Numbered from the stretch's first letter, positions 46,428 through 55,154 are shown. The stretch is DNA of 64,000 bases from DASQBT01 sp963746955 (GCA_963746955.1 CAVVDR010000026.1:54706-118705); one strand, 5' to 3'. The notes: generated from the letters alone by a model not told the origin. Numbers and translations are program-made.

Positions 46428-46691
46428 TTAAGCTTTGCTGCGGCTTTCTGAGCTGCTGAAAGCAGCAAGCCTTTCGTCCCTAGCACTCACTGCCCCAACG
46501 AATACAATTGAAAATCGCGCGCTACATCCCGTCGTCTTGGTTTCCTTGCACGCCAGCGGCATCAGCGCGCCGAAGTCATTGTTCGTCAGGTTGATCCAGT
46601 TGTTCTTAGCATCCGGCTTGATGCGTTCAAATTCTCCATCACGCAAAGGCCGGCTACTCCCAAAGCTAAACTTTCGTCAACCTTGTCGTAG
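46428..46691 (-). pseudogene. Second fragment of a related restriction-modification gene
   Basis: A short minus-strand stretch reading FERIKPDAKNNWINLTNNDF then GALMPLACKETKTT and VGAVSARDERL. It parallels LTNNDFDTLLPLASKETKAA and LGASTNRDEWV of the neighbouring 44972-46320 fragment but is clearly not identical. A further piece RDYDKVDESLALGVAG upstream is in another frame. This is therefore the corresponding region of a second, paralogous gene, or the remains of the N-terminal fragment's own middle part after a large internal deletion. Confidence 0.6.
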
Positions 46692-47690
46692 TCACGTACG
46701 GCTTCCTACATAATTTGTCAGCCAGTCCGCGCCGTCGATCATGAAGCGCACGATTTCGTTGGGCGTGTACACCACGCCCAGCCTATCGGCGGCCTTGGCG
46801 TTATAGACCTTGTAGAAATTCTCGTAGATGACTTTGAGGAAGGTTTGTTTCTCGTGGTGGCTGCTGATTTGTGCCGCTGCGGCGCGGATGGCAGCGTAGT
46901 AGGGTTCCAGGCCCTTAAGGGTCTGCTTCTTGAGGGCGCCGGTGAAGAACGCCGCCTCCAGCGTGTACAGTTCTCGCGCCACGTTGTTGTGCTGATGGAA
47001 TTCGCTGTCATCGAACACCTTGGCGAAAATGTCCTCGGTCAAGATGTGCTGGATCAGCATTTCGCGCACGTCTGCGTCGGTCAGTGTCGGGTTGATGGCC
47101 TCCTGCGCATGGGTGAGGAATTTGGCCTCGGCGGCTCGGAAGCCGGGATTGCGGTTGTGTTCGTGGGTGATCATGTCACGCAGGGCGTCGAGCACGGCGG
47201 GCAGGTCGATCTTGAACTGTTCCACTGCGGCGCGAAAGCCTGCTATCTCGGGCCGCTCGAAGGCAAAAAAGAGCGTAAGCAGCTTGGACAGCGCCGCCGT
47301 GTCGGTCATGTCGCAGCGCAGCACCTCCTGCCGGTTCTGCCACAGCACAGCGAGCGTGTCATCGCTGAAAATAATGTTGTCCTGCGGATAGCCTTTGCGG
47401 AGTTTCTTGCTGACCTCGGCATCGAGGTCATCATTGGCATCCTTGGCCTCCCAATAGCCCAACGGCATGCGCAACTCGTGGAGTAGCGCGCCGTCCACGG
47501 AGATGTTGGTTTTGGTCGCCGTCTTCAGGGGGTATTCGGCTATAAACACCAGCCCGTTCTGTTTGCCCCAGGCCTTGAGCAGGTCCTTGAATGCCTCCCG
47601 CACGATTGTCTCGCGGCTGCTGCCGCTGATCTTCTTGATGAGATCGAGTTGCTTGAGGTACTCGTTGATCAGAAGTTGGCTCACGCGCAC
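46692..47690 (-). pseudogene. N-terminal fragment of a type IIG/ISP-like restriction-modification protein
   Basis: A 332-residue frame beginning MRVSQLLINEYLKQLDLIKK. It carries a nuclease-like segment (GKQNGLVFIAEYPLKT, RMPLGYWEAKDANDDLDAEV resembling an E-x-K core, and SDDTLAVLWQNRQEVL). The helical connector follows (ADVREMLIQHILTEDIFAKV), then the start of the adenine methylase domain at RLGVVYTPNEIVRFMIDGAD (motif X-like). It stops at WLTNYVGSRT, before the S-adenosylmethionine and NPPY motifs. The expected methylase core is absent, so the gene is truncated. Confidence 0.8.
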
Positions 47691-47882
47691 GTCCCAAGCG
47701 TTGCGCTATCACTGCTGCGCACTGGGTTAGTTAACGACATTTGCTCTATGCATCCATGTGCGTTGCGCCTGCCAGACCGAGTCCCGCGTGAAGATGGGAC
47801 GGATTCAGCTTTGTGATCATGGCCGGGTATAGCTTGTACGCAGGCATCGATTATGGGGGCGTTCCAGGCGTGAGGGAAATAG

Positions 47883-48230
47883 CTAGCCGAAAAAGCACGC
47901 GTGCATGTCTTCCGCCACCAGGGCGAGAAAGGCGTCGAGGGTGCCCACTTCCGGCGCGGGTGGGTAGCCGTGCCACTTGAGATCGGCACGCATCCAGTAG
48001 ACCTTCCAGTTCTTCTGTATTTTGACATAGGTGGCCTTGGCAACCGGCGACTCCATTTTGCTGCTCGGGTCGTCCCAAACGGGGCGGATTTCGAACAGCT
48101 CTACACTCTGGCCTTGCAGGCGAAAGCCAAGGTCGAGTTTGGGGCGAATGTGGGGCGGGGGGCGATGCGCTTCGATGAACCGGTGAACGGTCTTTTCAAC
48201 GCGCTTGCGTTCGAGTTCGTTGAAAGCCAT
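47883..48230 (-). CDS. DUF3024 family protein
   Basis: A 115-residue protein matching DUF3024: FNELERKRVEKTVHRFIEAH, then RPKLDLGFRLQGQSVELFEI, RPVWDDPSSKMESPVAKATY and KIQKNWKVYWMRADLKWHGY. The family has no known function and often occurs in accessory regions next to toxin-antitoxin or restriction genes, as here. It is 15 bases downstream of vapC on the same strand. Confidence 0.88.
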   Translation of the reverse strand: MAFNELERKRVEKTVHRFIEAHRPPPHIRPKLDLGFRLQGQSVELFEIRPVWDDPSSKMESPVAKATYVKIQKNWKVYWMRADLKWHGYPPAPEVGTLDAFLALVAEDMHACFFG

Positions 48231-48245
48231 GGACAGTGCTTGACG

Positions 48246-48644
48246 TTACTGAACCCAGTTTTCGATATCGAGGCCCGGATAATCCCTGAAATCGGCCTCA
48301 TTGTTTGTAACCAGGACGATACCGAGGCTGACCGCGTGGGCGGCAATGAGGCCGTCGAGGGTGTCGCGGCGCCGATCGCGGATGGCGGCGCATAGCACGC
48401 CGTAGCGTTCAGCGGTGGCTTCGTCGAAAGGCAGAACGAGTATGTCGCGGGTTAGTAGGTGGAGCGCCCGCTCATTTTGCGCGCGGGTGGGACCAAGCAC
48501 TTCAAGCCCCACGCGCAACTCGGCGTAGGTGATGATCGACATGACCGCGTCGCCATGATCAAGCCGCAACAGCCGCGCCAGTACCTCGGGCGGATGCGCT
48601 TTCATCAGATAGACGCAGATGTTGGTGTCCAGCATGTAGCGCAT
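48246..48644 (-). CDS. vapC: VapC-type PIN-domain toxin
   Basis: A 132-residue ribonuclease toxin. The PIN-domain acidic residues are in MLDTNICVYLMK (Asp5), IITYAELRVGLE, RRDTLDGLIAAHAVSLG and LVTNNEADFRDYPGL. This subgroup cleaves initiator tRNA in several characterised cases, which cannot be told from sequence here. It follows the antitoxin by 3 bases. Confidence 0.94.
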   Translation of the reverse strand: MRYMLDTNICVYLMKAHPPEVLARLLRLDHGDAVMSIITYAELRVGLEVLGPTRAQNERALHLLTRDILVLPFDEATAERYGVLCAAIRDRRRDTLDGLIAAHAVSLGIVLVTNNEADFRDYPGLDIENWVQ

Positions 48645-48647
48645 GGC

Positions 48648-48947
48648 TTACTTGTCGCCAGACGATTTGTAGTCCGGGCTGTCCTGATGAACCTTGGTGT
48701 TTTCGCCGAAGCCCCTCCAGTCGCGTTCCTTCTGCTCATGAAATTCGCGGCCCTCGGCCATGAAGTCAGGAGTGAACATGGCGAAGGCTTCGGCCAGCCC
48801 GGTCAATTTGCGCTTAACGACCGGGCGCAACACGAGAGTGTCGCCGACTTTTTCGATCTCGACATCCTGGCTGGCCTCGACGATGGCAAGTTCCTTGGGA
48901 ATGCGGACGGCGAGCGAATTACCACTTTTAAAGACGCGTGTAAGCAT
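48648..48947 (-). CDS. vapB: VapB-type AbrB-fold antitoxin
   Basis: A 99-residue antitoxin with an N-terminal SpoVT/AbrB DNA-binding domain (VFKSGNSLAVRIPKELAIVE then VEIEKVGDTLVLRPV). A C-terminal tail binds the toxin (AMFTPDFMAEGREFHEQKER). The ATG at 48947 follows AGGAG by about 6 bases; the upstream open frame overlaps the operator. It forms an operon with vapC and perhaps DUF3024. Confidence 0.93.
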   Translation of the reverse strand: MLTRVFKSGNSLAVRIPKELAIVEASQDVEIEKVGDTLVLRPVVKRKLTGLAEAFAMFTPDFMAEGREFHEQKERDWRGFGENTKVHQDSPDYKSSGDK

Positions 48948-48960
48948 AGTGATCTCCTGT

Positions 48961-48979
48961 TGTATATACAGGATATACA
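48961..48979. promoter_or_regulatory. Palindromic operator upstream of vapB
   Basis: Seven-base arms TGTATAT and ATATACA around ACAGG. It lies 14 bases before the vapB start, over the probable -10 region. AbrB-fold antitoxins usually autoregulate at such palindromes. Confidence 0.65.
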
Positions 48980-49006
48980 TTCACCAAGGTTGGCGCAAAT
49001 CCTTGC

Positions 49007-50111
49007 TTACACCCCTTGTTTGAGACTGGCCTGAATGAATTCATCCAGATCGCCGTCGAGCACTCTCTGCGTATTGGATATTTCCACGTTGGTGCGCAAA
49101 TCCTTGATGCGCGAATTGTCCAGCACGTAGGAGCGGATCTGGTGGCCCCAGCCCACGTCGGACTTGCCCGCTTCAAGCTTGTCCTGCGCGGCCTGGCGCT
49201 TGCGCATTTCGGCTTCGTACAGGCGCGACTTGAGCATGGCCATGGCTTCGGCCTTGTTGCGGTGCTGGGAGCGGTCGTTCTGGCATTGCACGACAATGTT
49301 GGTCGGCAGATGGGTGATGCGCACCGCGGAGTCGGTCTTGTTGATGTGCTGGCCGCCTGCGCCGGAGGCGCGATAGGTGTCGATGCGCAAGTCCGCGGGA
49401 TTGATTTCGATGTCGAAGGAGTCGTCGATTTCCGGATAGACGAACACGCTGGCAAACGAGGTGTGGCGGCCGCCGGATGAATCGAAGGGTGATTTGCGCA
49501 CCAGCCGGTGCACGCCGGTTTCGGTGCGCAGGGTGCCGTAGGCATATTCGCCTTCTGCCTTGATGGAGGCGGATTTGATGCCCGCCACTTCGCCGTCTGA
49601 CAGTTCGAGAATCTCGGCCTTGAAGCCTTTGCGTTCGCAGTATTTCAGATACTGGCGCAACAGCATGGAGGCCCAGTCTTGGGCTTCGGTCCCGCCCGCG
49701 CCGGCCTGAATGTCGATGAAGCAGTTGTTGGGGTCCGCCGGGTTGTTGAACATGCGGCGGAACTCCATGGCGCTGACGCGGCGCTCCAGTTCGTCCACAT
49801 CGGTTTGCAAAGCGACCAGGGTGGAGTCGTCCTCTTCCATGCGCGCCAGTTCGAACAATTCCCGGGCGTCGGCGATGGCCTGACCGATCTGCTCCAGGTT
49901 CAGCACCACGCCTTCCAGCAGTTTTTTCTCGCGGCCCAGTTCCTGAGCCTTCTTCGGCTCATTCCACAGGGCCGGATCTTCGTTCAGCCGGTTGACTTCG
50001 TCCAGTCGGTTCTTCTTGTTCTCGTAGTCAAAGATACCCCCTGAGGGCAAGGCTGCGTGCAGCCAGGTCGGCGAGGCTGGATTCGAGTTGGTTGAGGCTT
50101 TCGGCTTCCAT
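49007..50111 (-). CDS. prfB: Peptide chain release factor 2 (programmed +1 frameshift)
   Basis: Terminates translation at UGA and UAA. The gene starts at the ATG at 50109-50111 (MEAESLNQLESSLADLAARS...) and reads 27 codons to an in-frame UGA at 50028-50030. It then continues in the +1 frame to 49007, giving about 367 residues. The anticodon-like SPF appears in RLVRKSPFDSSGGRHTSF. The catalytic GGQ is in RASGAGGQHINKTDSAVRIT. The frameshift is the classical autoregulation of RF2 and not an error. The gene is flanked by a toxin-antitoxin island on one side. Confidence 0.96.
50027..50042 (-). promoter_or_regulatory. prfB programmed +1 frameshift site
   Basis: On the minus strand the sequence is AGGGGG TAT CTT TGA C: an internal Shine-Dalgarno-like run three bases before the slippery CTT, then UGA followed by C. 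This is the same arrangement as in E. coli prfB, where low RF2 lets the ribosome slip forward. Confidence 0.95.
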
Positions 50112-50263
50112 GATTTGGGGGTCGGAAAAACGCAAATTCTAGCATTTTCCCCCGTTCGCCCGGGCCTGGGTCAACTGCGCCCTGGCTTGGTTGACGATGG
50201 TGACCTCGGTGGCCTTTTATCTTGGCTGAAAAGCGGCGGGCCGGTCTTGATTTGGTCGCCGCC

Positions 50264-51526
50264 CTAAGCCAGCGCCCAGGCCAGGCACAGTCCCAGTGCC
50301 ATAGCGCTCATGCCTGCCAGAGCATGCAAGGCAAGATGCCGTCCGCCAATGATCCAGGCAAGCGCGGATTTGAAAATCAGGTTGCACAGCAATGCCAGCG
50401 TCACTGCGGCGACGGCAGTGGCGCTTTGCAGATTGCCCAGATTGAACAGGCGAAAGCTGGACAGCGTGATGGCGTCCACATCGGTCAGGCCTGACAGCGT
50501 GGCCACCGCCAGGAGTCCTTTGGGTCCTGCCAGGTCGGACAGCCAGGCGGCAGCGACCAGGATGCCTGCATAGAGCAGGCCAAAGCCGAGCGAAGTGCGT
50601 ATTTCCGTCGGATTGGTAAGGGAGAATTCAGGCGCGGGGCCGGTGGGTTTGAGTTTTGCAAAGTAGTACAGAACCGCGATTGATCCAGTGGCGAGACCTC
50701 CGCCCAGCACGATGGAGAGGGGTTGCATCAGGTTGGGGGCAACGACCAGCGTGAGTACGAGCAGGCGCAGCGGCACTACCAGATTGGCCAGCATGACAAC
50801 CGGGATCGCCAGTCTGGCGGCAGCGTTACTTTTCCTGCCCTGGCGAGAAAAGGCCAGGGTTGTGGCGGTGCTGGAAACCAGGCCGCCAAGCAGACCCACC
50901 CACAGCACCCCTTGGCTCGGACCCAGAAGCCGCAAGCTTGCATAACCCGCCAGGCTGACCCCGGAAATCAGCACTACCATCAACCATATCTGGTGCGGAT
51001 TCAGCGCACCATAGGGGCCGTAATTGCGGTCCGGCAAGAGGGGGAACACAACCAGCGCCAGCACCGCAAATTGCAGGATTGATATCAGGTCGCGCCGGGT
51101 GAGGCTTTGGCTGATGCCGTGCAACTCGGTCTTGAAGTAGAGCAGCACGGTGGAAGCGATTCCCAGCATGAGCGCCAGGCGAATTTCGCCCAGCCAGCAA
51201 AGCGCCCCCAGGCCATAGCACACGAGCAGCGCGCTGACAGTGGTCGTACCCGGATCGCCGTCCTTGTCGGCCCGACGAAAATAGGCGGCGATGATCATGG
51301 TTCCGACCAGCAGCAATCCGGCAGCAATGATCCACGGCGACTGCGTCTGCTGCCCGAGCTGGGCGGCCATCACGCCAAACAGGCCGGTGAGTGCGAAGGT
51401 TCTCAGGCCTGCTCTGGCGGACGGGTTGCGTTCGCGCTCCAGTCCCATCAAGAGACCGATGGCGAGTGCGACCCCATAGCGCAACAGGACTTCCAGGTCG
51501 GGCGCGGTCCAGTCGGAGGGGCTCAT
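50264..51526 (-). CDS. MgtC/SapB and DUF4010 domain membrane protein
   Basis: A 420-residue protein with about twelve membrane segments. The N-terminal third is MgtC/SapB-like (LLRYGVALAIGLLMGLERER then AGLRTFALTGLFGVMAAQLG). The remainder is DUF4010 (GGLVSSTATTLAFSRQGRK, and SGLTDVDAITLSSFRLFN near the end). Function is not established; MgtC homologues are tied to Mg2+ limitation. Its stop region is about 250 bases from prfB. recJ is immediately upstream on the same strand (stop and start adjacent at 51526/51527), so the two probably share an operon. Confidence 0.9.
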   Translation of the reverse strand: MSPSDWTAPDLEVLLRYGVALAIGLLMGLERERNPSARAGLRTFALTGLFGVMAAQLGQQTQSPWIIAAGLLLVGTMIIAAYFRRADKDGDPGTTTVSALLVCYGLGALCWLGEIRLALMLGIASTVLLYFKTELHGISQSLTRRDLISILQFAVLALVVFPLLPDRNYGPYGALNPHQIWLMVVLISGVSLAGYASLRLLGPSQGVLWVGLLGGLVSSTATTLAFSRQGRKSNAAARLAIPVVMLANLVVPLRLLVLTLVVAPNLMQPLSIVLGGGLATGSIAVLYYFAKLKPTGPAPEFSLTNPTEIRTSLGFGLLYAGILVAAAWLSDLAGPKGLLAVATLSGLTDVDAITLSSFRLFNLGNLQSATAVAAVTLALLCNLIFKSALAWIIGGRHLALHALAGMSAMALGLCLAWALA

Positions 51527-53212
51527 CTATTCCCAGTAATGCAGTTTTAGCTGTATGGAAACACTGCCGTTGTACTCGTTGAGCATGGGAGCGTAGACGC
51601 CGCTAAATCGGTCCGGCAGTGGATCTGCTCTGAAGAAGGCGAGCATGGTGTAGGGCTGGCCGCCCATCTCAACCTCCAGCTTGATATGCTTTTCACCGAC
51701 TGTCTTTTGCCTGCGCACGGTGAATGTCCCTTGAAACAGGGGCGCGGGAAAGCCCTGCCCCCATACGGCATTTTCCATTGCGCGAATCTGCTCCAGGCTG
51801 ATGTCTTCCGGACTCAGCACGCCATCCGTTTCAATGATTTCCTCCAGGTCTTCGGGGGAAAGCCATTCCCGGGCCACTGTCTCGAACGCGGCTTGAAATT
51901 CGTCAAAGCGCTCCGCGGCCAGGCTGAGACCCGCAGCCATCGCGTGGCCCCCGAACCGGCTGATCAACCCCGGGTGTTGTCGATCCACCCAGTCCAGCGC
52001 ATCGCGCAGGTTCAAGGCTGATATGGAGCGGCCGGAACCTTTCAGTTCGCCGTCGTCTCCCGGCGCAAACGCGATCACCGGCCGGTGATATTTTTCCTTG
52101 ATGCGAGATGCCAGGATGCCGACCACGCCGGCATGCCAGTCCGGATGATAGACCGCAATGCCATGCCTGTTTTGCGTGTCCAGTTGTTCCAGCAGCGCCA
52201 GGGCCTGCTCCTGCATGTCTGCCTCGATCTCCTTGCGCGACACATTCAATTCATGGAGTTGTCGGGCAAGAGGCAAGGCCGCGTCGAGGCTGGGGGCGAG
52301 CAGACATTCGATGCCCAGCCCCATGTCTTCCAGGCGGCCGGCGGCGTTGAGCCGCGGTCCCAGCATGAAGCCGAGATCGAACACGCTTGCCTTGCGCGGG
52401 TCGCGGCCGGAGACCTGGAACAAGGCCTGTATCCCGGCGCCGGCCAGGCCGGAGCGGATGCGCTGCAATCCCTGGGCAATCAGGACACGGTTGTTTGCAT
52501 CCAGCCTGACGACGTCGGCGACCGTCCCCAAGGCAACCGCGTCGAGCAGGGTGCGCAAATCCGGCTCAGGCGCCTGCGTGAACCTGCCCCGGCCGCGCAA
52601 TTCAGCCCTCAGTGCGGCCAGGACATAGAACATGACGCCCACCCCCGCCAGGTTCTTGCTCGGAAAGGGACAGCCGGGCTGATTGGGATTGACGATCCCG
52701 GCGGCATCGGGGAGCCGGTCGCCGGGCAGATGGTGATCGGTAACATACACGGCGATGCCAAGCTGGTTGGCGGCCTCCACACCCGCGAACGCTGCAATAC
52801 CGTTGTCCACGGTGATTATCAGGTCGGGTTCCAGCAGGGACGCTTCTTCAACAATGGCGGGGGACAGCCCATAGCCATGTTTCATTCGGTTGGGTACCAG
52901 ATAGTCCACCTGGGCGCCCATCTGCCGCAACCCGGCAACGCCGATGGCACAGGCGGTGGCGCCGTCCGCGTCGTAATCCGCCACGATCAGAAGTTGCGCC
53001 TTTGCCTCGATTGCATCTGCCAGTCCGGCGGCCATCTCGCGTATGCCTTTCAGTGTTTCGAATGGCAGCAGGTTCGTGAGACGAGGCTGGGTTTCCTGCA
53101 GGGAGGCCACGCCGCGCGCGGCATAGAGCCTGGCGAGCGTGGGTGAAATGCCCTGATTGACCAGGGTTTGATAACTCTCGGGATTCACGCTGCGCAGGTG
53201 GATCTTGGGCAT
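51527..53212 (-). CDS. recJ: Single-stranded-DNA-specific exonuclease RecJ
   Basis: A 5'-3' ssDNA exonuclease of recombination and mismatch repair. The 561-residue protein has the DHH-family motifs VADYDADGATACAIGVAGL, LIITVDNGIAAFAG and VYVTDHHLPGDRLPDAAGIV, then PRLNAAGRLEDMGLGIECLL. The C-terminal DHHA1/OB part is present, with RSISALNLRDALDW and SRFGGHAMAAGLSL. Length matches E. coli RecJ. It is divergent from the ars operon. Confidence 0.96.
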   Translation of the reverse strand: MPKIHLRSVNPESYQTLVNQGISPTLARLYAARGVASLQETQPRLTNLLPFETLKGIREMAAGLADAIEAKAQLLIVADYDADGATACAIGVAGLRQMGAQVDYLVPNRMKHGYGLSPAIVEEASLLEPDLIITVDNGIAAFAGVEAANQLGIAVYVTDHHLPGDRLPDAAGIVNPNQPGCPFPSKNLAGVGVMFYVLAALRAELRGRGRFTQAPEPDLRTLLDAVALGTVADVVRLDANNRVLIAQGLQRIRSGLAGAGIQALFQVSGRDPRKASVFDLGFMLGPRLNAAGRLEDMGLGIECLLAPSLDAALPLARQLHELNVSRKEIEADMQEQALALLEQLDTQNRHGIAVYHPDWHAGVVGILASRIKEKYHRPVIAFAPGDDGELKGSGRSISALNLRDALDWVDRQHPGLISRFGGHAMAAGLSLAAERFDEFQAAFETVAREWLSPEDLEEIIETDGVLSPEDISLEQIRAMENAVWGQGFPAPLFQGTFTVRRQKTVGEKHIKLEVEMGGQPYTMLAFFRADPLPDRFSGVYAPMLNEYNGSVSIQLKLHYWE

Positions 53213-53283
53213 GCGCCATTCTAACGATCATGGCGGTAGGCGCCACTCAGAATCATGTAGCGTCGCGCTCGCCCGGACCGCTT

Positions 53284-53322
53284 CCCTCACCCCGACCCTC
53301 TCCCGCAAGCGGGCGAGGGGGT
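53284..53322. repeat. GC-rich intergenic palindromic repeat
   Basis: CCCTCTCCCGC-AA-GCGGGCGAGGG forms a stem at 53296-53319, preceded by CCCTCACCCCGA. This CCCTCACCCC...CCCTCTCCCGC pattern is a widely dispersed intergenic element in proteobacterial genomes. It lies between the divergent recJ and ars genes. Confidence 0.6.
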
Positions 53323-53393
53323 CTTCAGAGGCGCTCCGCGACGTTGACCTTAACGGGCTTGACTTATTTTGACATTTCGAGAAACATAGAAAC

Positions 53394-53726
53394 ATGGAAA
53401 TTCTTGAAGCGGTTCATGCCCTCTCGTCCCTGGCCCACGAAACAAGGCTGGGGGTGTTTCGCCTGCTGGTTCAGGCGGGCGCCGAAGGCGTGCAGGTCGG
53501 GCTCATGGGGGAACAGTTGGGCGTGGCGGCACCCACCTTGTCTTTTCATCTCAAGGAATTGACTCACGCGGGGCTGGTGCTTAGCCGGCAAGAGGGCCGC
53601 TTCATTTATTACCGCGCCAACTATGACGTCATGAACGCGTTGCTGGCCTATCTCACCGATAACTGTTGCCAGGGGGAGGCTTGCCTGCCTGACAACGCGT
53701 GCAAACCGAAAGGACGCAAATCATGA
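53394..53726 (+). CDS. arsR: ArsR-family metalloregulator
   Basis: A winged-helix repressor of 110 residues, presumably released by arsenite. The DNA-recognition part reads LGVAAPTLSFHLKELTHAGL followed by SRQEGRFIYYRANY. A C-terminal cysteine cluster (NCCQGEACLPDNAC) could bind As(III), as in ArsR variants with C-terminal sites; the classic ELCVCDL helix motif is absent. No clear Shine-Dalgarno precedes the ATG (AACATAGAAAC), so initiation may be unusual. It heads the operon and overlaps the next gene by four bases (ATGA). Confidence 0.92.
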   Translation: MEILEAVHALSSLAHETRLGVFRLLVQAGAEGVQVGLMGEQLGVAAPTLSFHLKELTHAGLVLSRQEGRFIYYRANYDVMNALLAYLTDNCCQGEACLPDNACKPKGRKS

Positions 53727-54187
53727 AACGATTTCACGTACATGTGGGGGTGACCGATCTCGCCGCCTCCATCGCTTTCTATTCCAGGCTCTTCGATGCC
53801 CGGCCTTCGTTGGTTGAAACGGACTACGCGAAGTGGATGCTGGATGAGCCGCGGCTCAACTTCGCCATTTCCACCCGCTCCGGCAAGAACGGCCTCGACC
53901 ATCTCGGTTTTCAGGCTGACAGCGAAGCGGAACTCGATGTGCTTCATCAGCGGCTGCAGGCGGCCGAAGGGCCTGTGCTCGAACAGAAGGGTACTACCTG
54001 CTGCTACTCGGAATCGGACAAGTACTGGACCGTGGATCCGGCCGGCGTTGCCTGGGAGACCTTTCATACCTTGGGACGGGTTCCGGTATTCGGTGAACAG
54101 GCCGCGGAAGGCAGTGCCTGCTGTGCACCGATGCAAACTGCGATTTCGTTCGCGCAACTGAAACAGAATTTGTCGCAAATCAAGTAG
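53723..54187 (+). CDS. arsI: ArsI/CadI-family glyoxalase-fold protein (putative C-As lyase)
   Basis: A type I extradiol dioxygenase/VOC fold protein of 154 residues. It begins MKRFHVHVGVTDLAASIAFY with LDHLGFQADSEAELDVL for the metal site. The vicinal cysteine motif TTCCYSESDKYWTVDPAGV matches the TTCCYA-x-x-DK signature of ArsI, which cleaves the C-As bond of methylarsenite; CadI cadmium-induced proteins share it. The C-terminus has another cysteine pair (SACCAPM). The start overlaps the arsR stop, so it is coupled. Confidence 0.85.
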   Translation: MKRFHVHVGVTDLAASIAFYSRLFDARPSLVETDYAKWMLDEPRLNFAISTRSGKNGLDHLGFQADSEAELDVLHQRLQAAEGPVLEQKGTTCCYSESDKYWTVDPAGVAWETFHTLGRVPVFGEQAAEGSACCAPMQTAISFAQLKQNLSQIK

Positions 54188-54197
54188 GAAAAAAGCC

Positions 54198-54635
54198 ATG
54201 TCAGAGAAGACTGTGCTGGTCTTGTGTACCGGCAATTCCTGCCGCTCGCAGATGGCTGAGGTGATCCTCAACCACGACCTGGCCGGCCAGGTGAGAGCGC
54301 TTTCTGCCGGCACGCGCCCGCAAACCAGGGTGGCTGACGGTGCGATTGCTGCCCTGAAGGAGGCGGGTCTGCCCACTGAAGGACTGCATCCAAAGGATGT
54401 TGATACGGTCATGAACGAGAACATCGACCTGGTCGTGACAGTGTGCGACAACGCAAAAGAAAGTTGCCCGGTATTTCCCCGGCCCGTCCGCGCCATACAT
54501 CTTCCCTTCCATGATCCGCATGGCGAGCCGCTGCAGAGCTTTCTTGAAGTGCGCGACGATATTCGTACCCGGCTCGTGCCCGCGGTTCGTGAAGCATTGA
54601 GCGCGCCGGCTGCCCTGGCCTCGAAGGCGAATTGA
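54198..54635 (+). CDS. arsC: Arsenate reductase ArsC (LMW phosphatase/thioredoxin type)
   Basis: Reduces arsenate to arsenite for export. The 145-residue protein has the P-loop VLCTGNSCRSQMAEVIL with the catalytic cysteine and the second NSCR cysteine, then the redox pair in VTVCDNAKESCPVFP. This is the S. aureus pI258 pattern of three cysteines, which uses thioredoxin. HLPFHDP supplies the general-acid aspartate. It follows arsI by 10 bases. Confidence 0.92.
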   Translation: MSEKTVLVLCTGNSCRSQMAEVILNHDLAGQVRALSAGTRPQTRVADGAIAALKEAGLPTEGLHPKDVDTVMNENIDLVVTVCDNAKESCPVFPRPVRAIHLPFHDPHGEPLQSFLEVRDDIRTRLVPAVREALSAPAALASKAN

Positions 54636-54650
54636 GTCCTGGAGCCAGAC

Positions 54651-55154
54651 ATGCCCGACAAACAGTTCAAGGTCCTGTTTCTTTGCACCGGAAACTCCGC
54701 CCGCTCCATTCTGGCCGAGGTTCTCCTGAACAACCTGGGCAAGGGGTCGTTTCAGGCCTACAGCGCAGGCAGTCACCCGACTGGCCAGGTTAATCCGTTC
54801 GCCATCGACTTGCTCAACAAGAGCCGCTTGGTGACAGGGAGGCCACGCAGCAAGTCGTGGGAGGAATTCGCCACCCCGGCAGCACCGCAACTGGATTTTG
54901 TCTTTACCGTGTGTGACAAGGCCGCGGGCGAGGTCTGCCCGGTCTGGCCGGGACAACCCATGACGGCCCACTGGGGGATCGAAGACCCGGCCGCCGTTGA
55001 GGGCGGCGACGAGGACAAGCGGAAGGCTTTCCTGAACGCCTACACCCAGCTTCACCGGCGCATCTCGCTGTTTGTCAGCCTGCCGATCGACAAACTGGAT
55101 CGGCTTTCCCTGCAGCGTCGCCTGGACGCGATCGGCAAGGAGCCTCGGGAATGA
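54651..55154 (+). CDS. Second arsenate reductase/LMW phosphatase-like protein
   Basis: A 167-residue homologue of ArsC from the LMW phosphatase family. The P-loop is LFLCTGNSARSILAEVLL, with alanine where the preceding gene has the NSCR cysteine. A cysteine pair remains in TVCDKAAGEVCPVWPGQP, followed by AHWGIEDPAAVEG. This subtype is common in ars operons next to ACR3. It may reduce arsenate with a different thiol partner from its neighbour. The end overlaps the acr3 start (ATGA). Confidence 0.9.
   Translation: MPDKQFKVLFLCTGNSARSILAEVLLNNLGKGSFQAYSAGSHPTGQVNPFAIDLLNKSRLVTGRPRSKSWEEFATPAAPQLDFVFTVCDKAAGEVCPVWPGQPMTAHWGIEDPAAVEGGDEDKRKAFLNAYTQLHRRISLFVSLPIDKLDRLSLQRRLDAIGKEPRE

Noticed and set aside
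50027..50111. prfB frame break as a sequencing error
   Set aside because: The site is the known programmed +1 frameshift with its internal Shine-Dalgarno element.
53359..53393. ArsR operator from the GAAACAT direct repeat just before arsR
   Set aside because: The repeat is short and not palindromic, so it is too weak to list as an operator.
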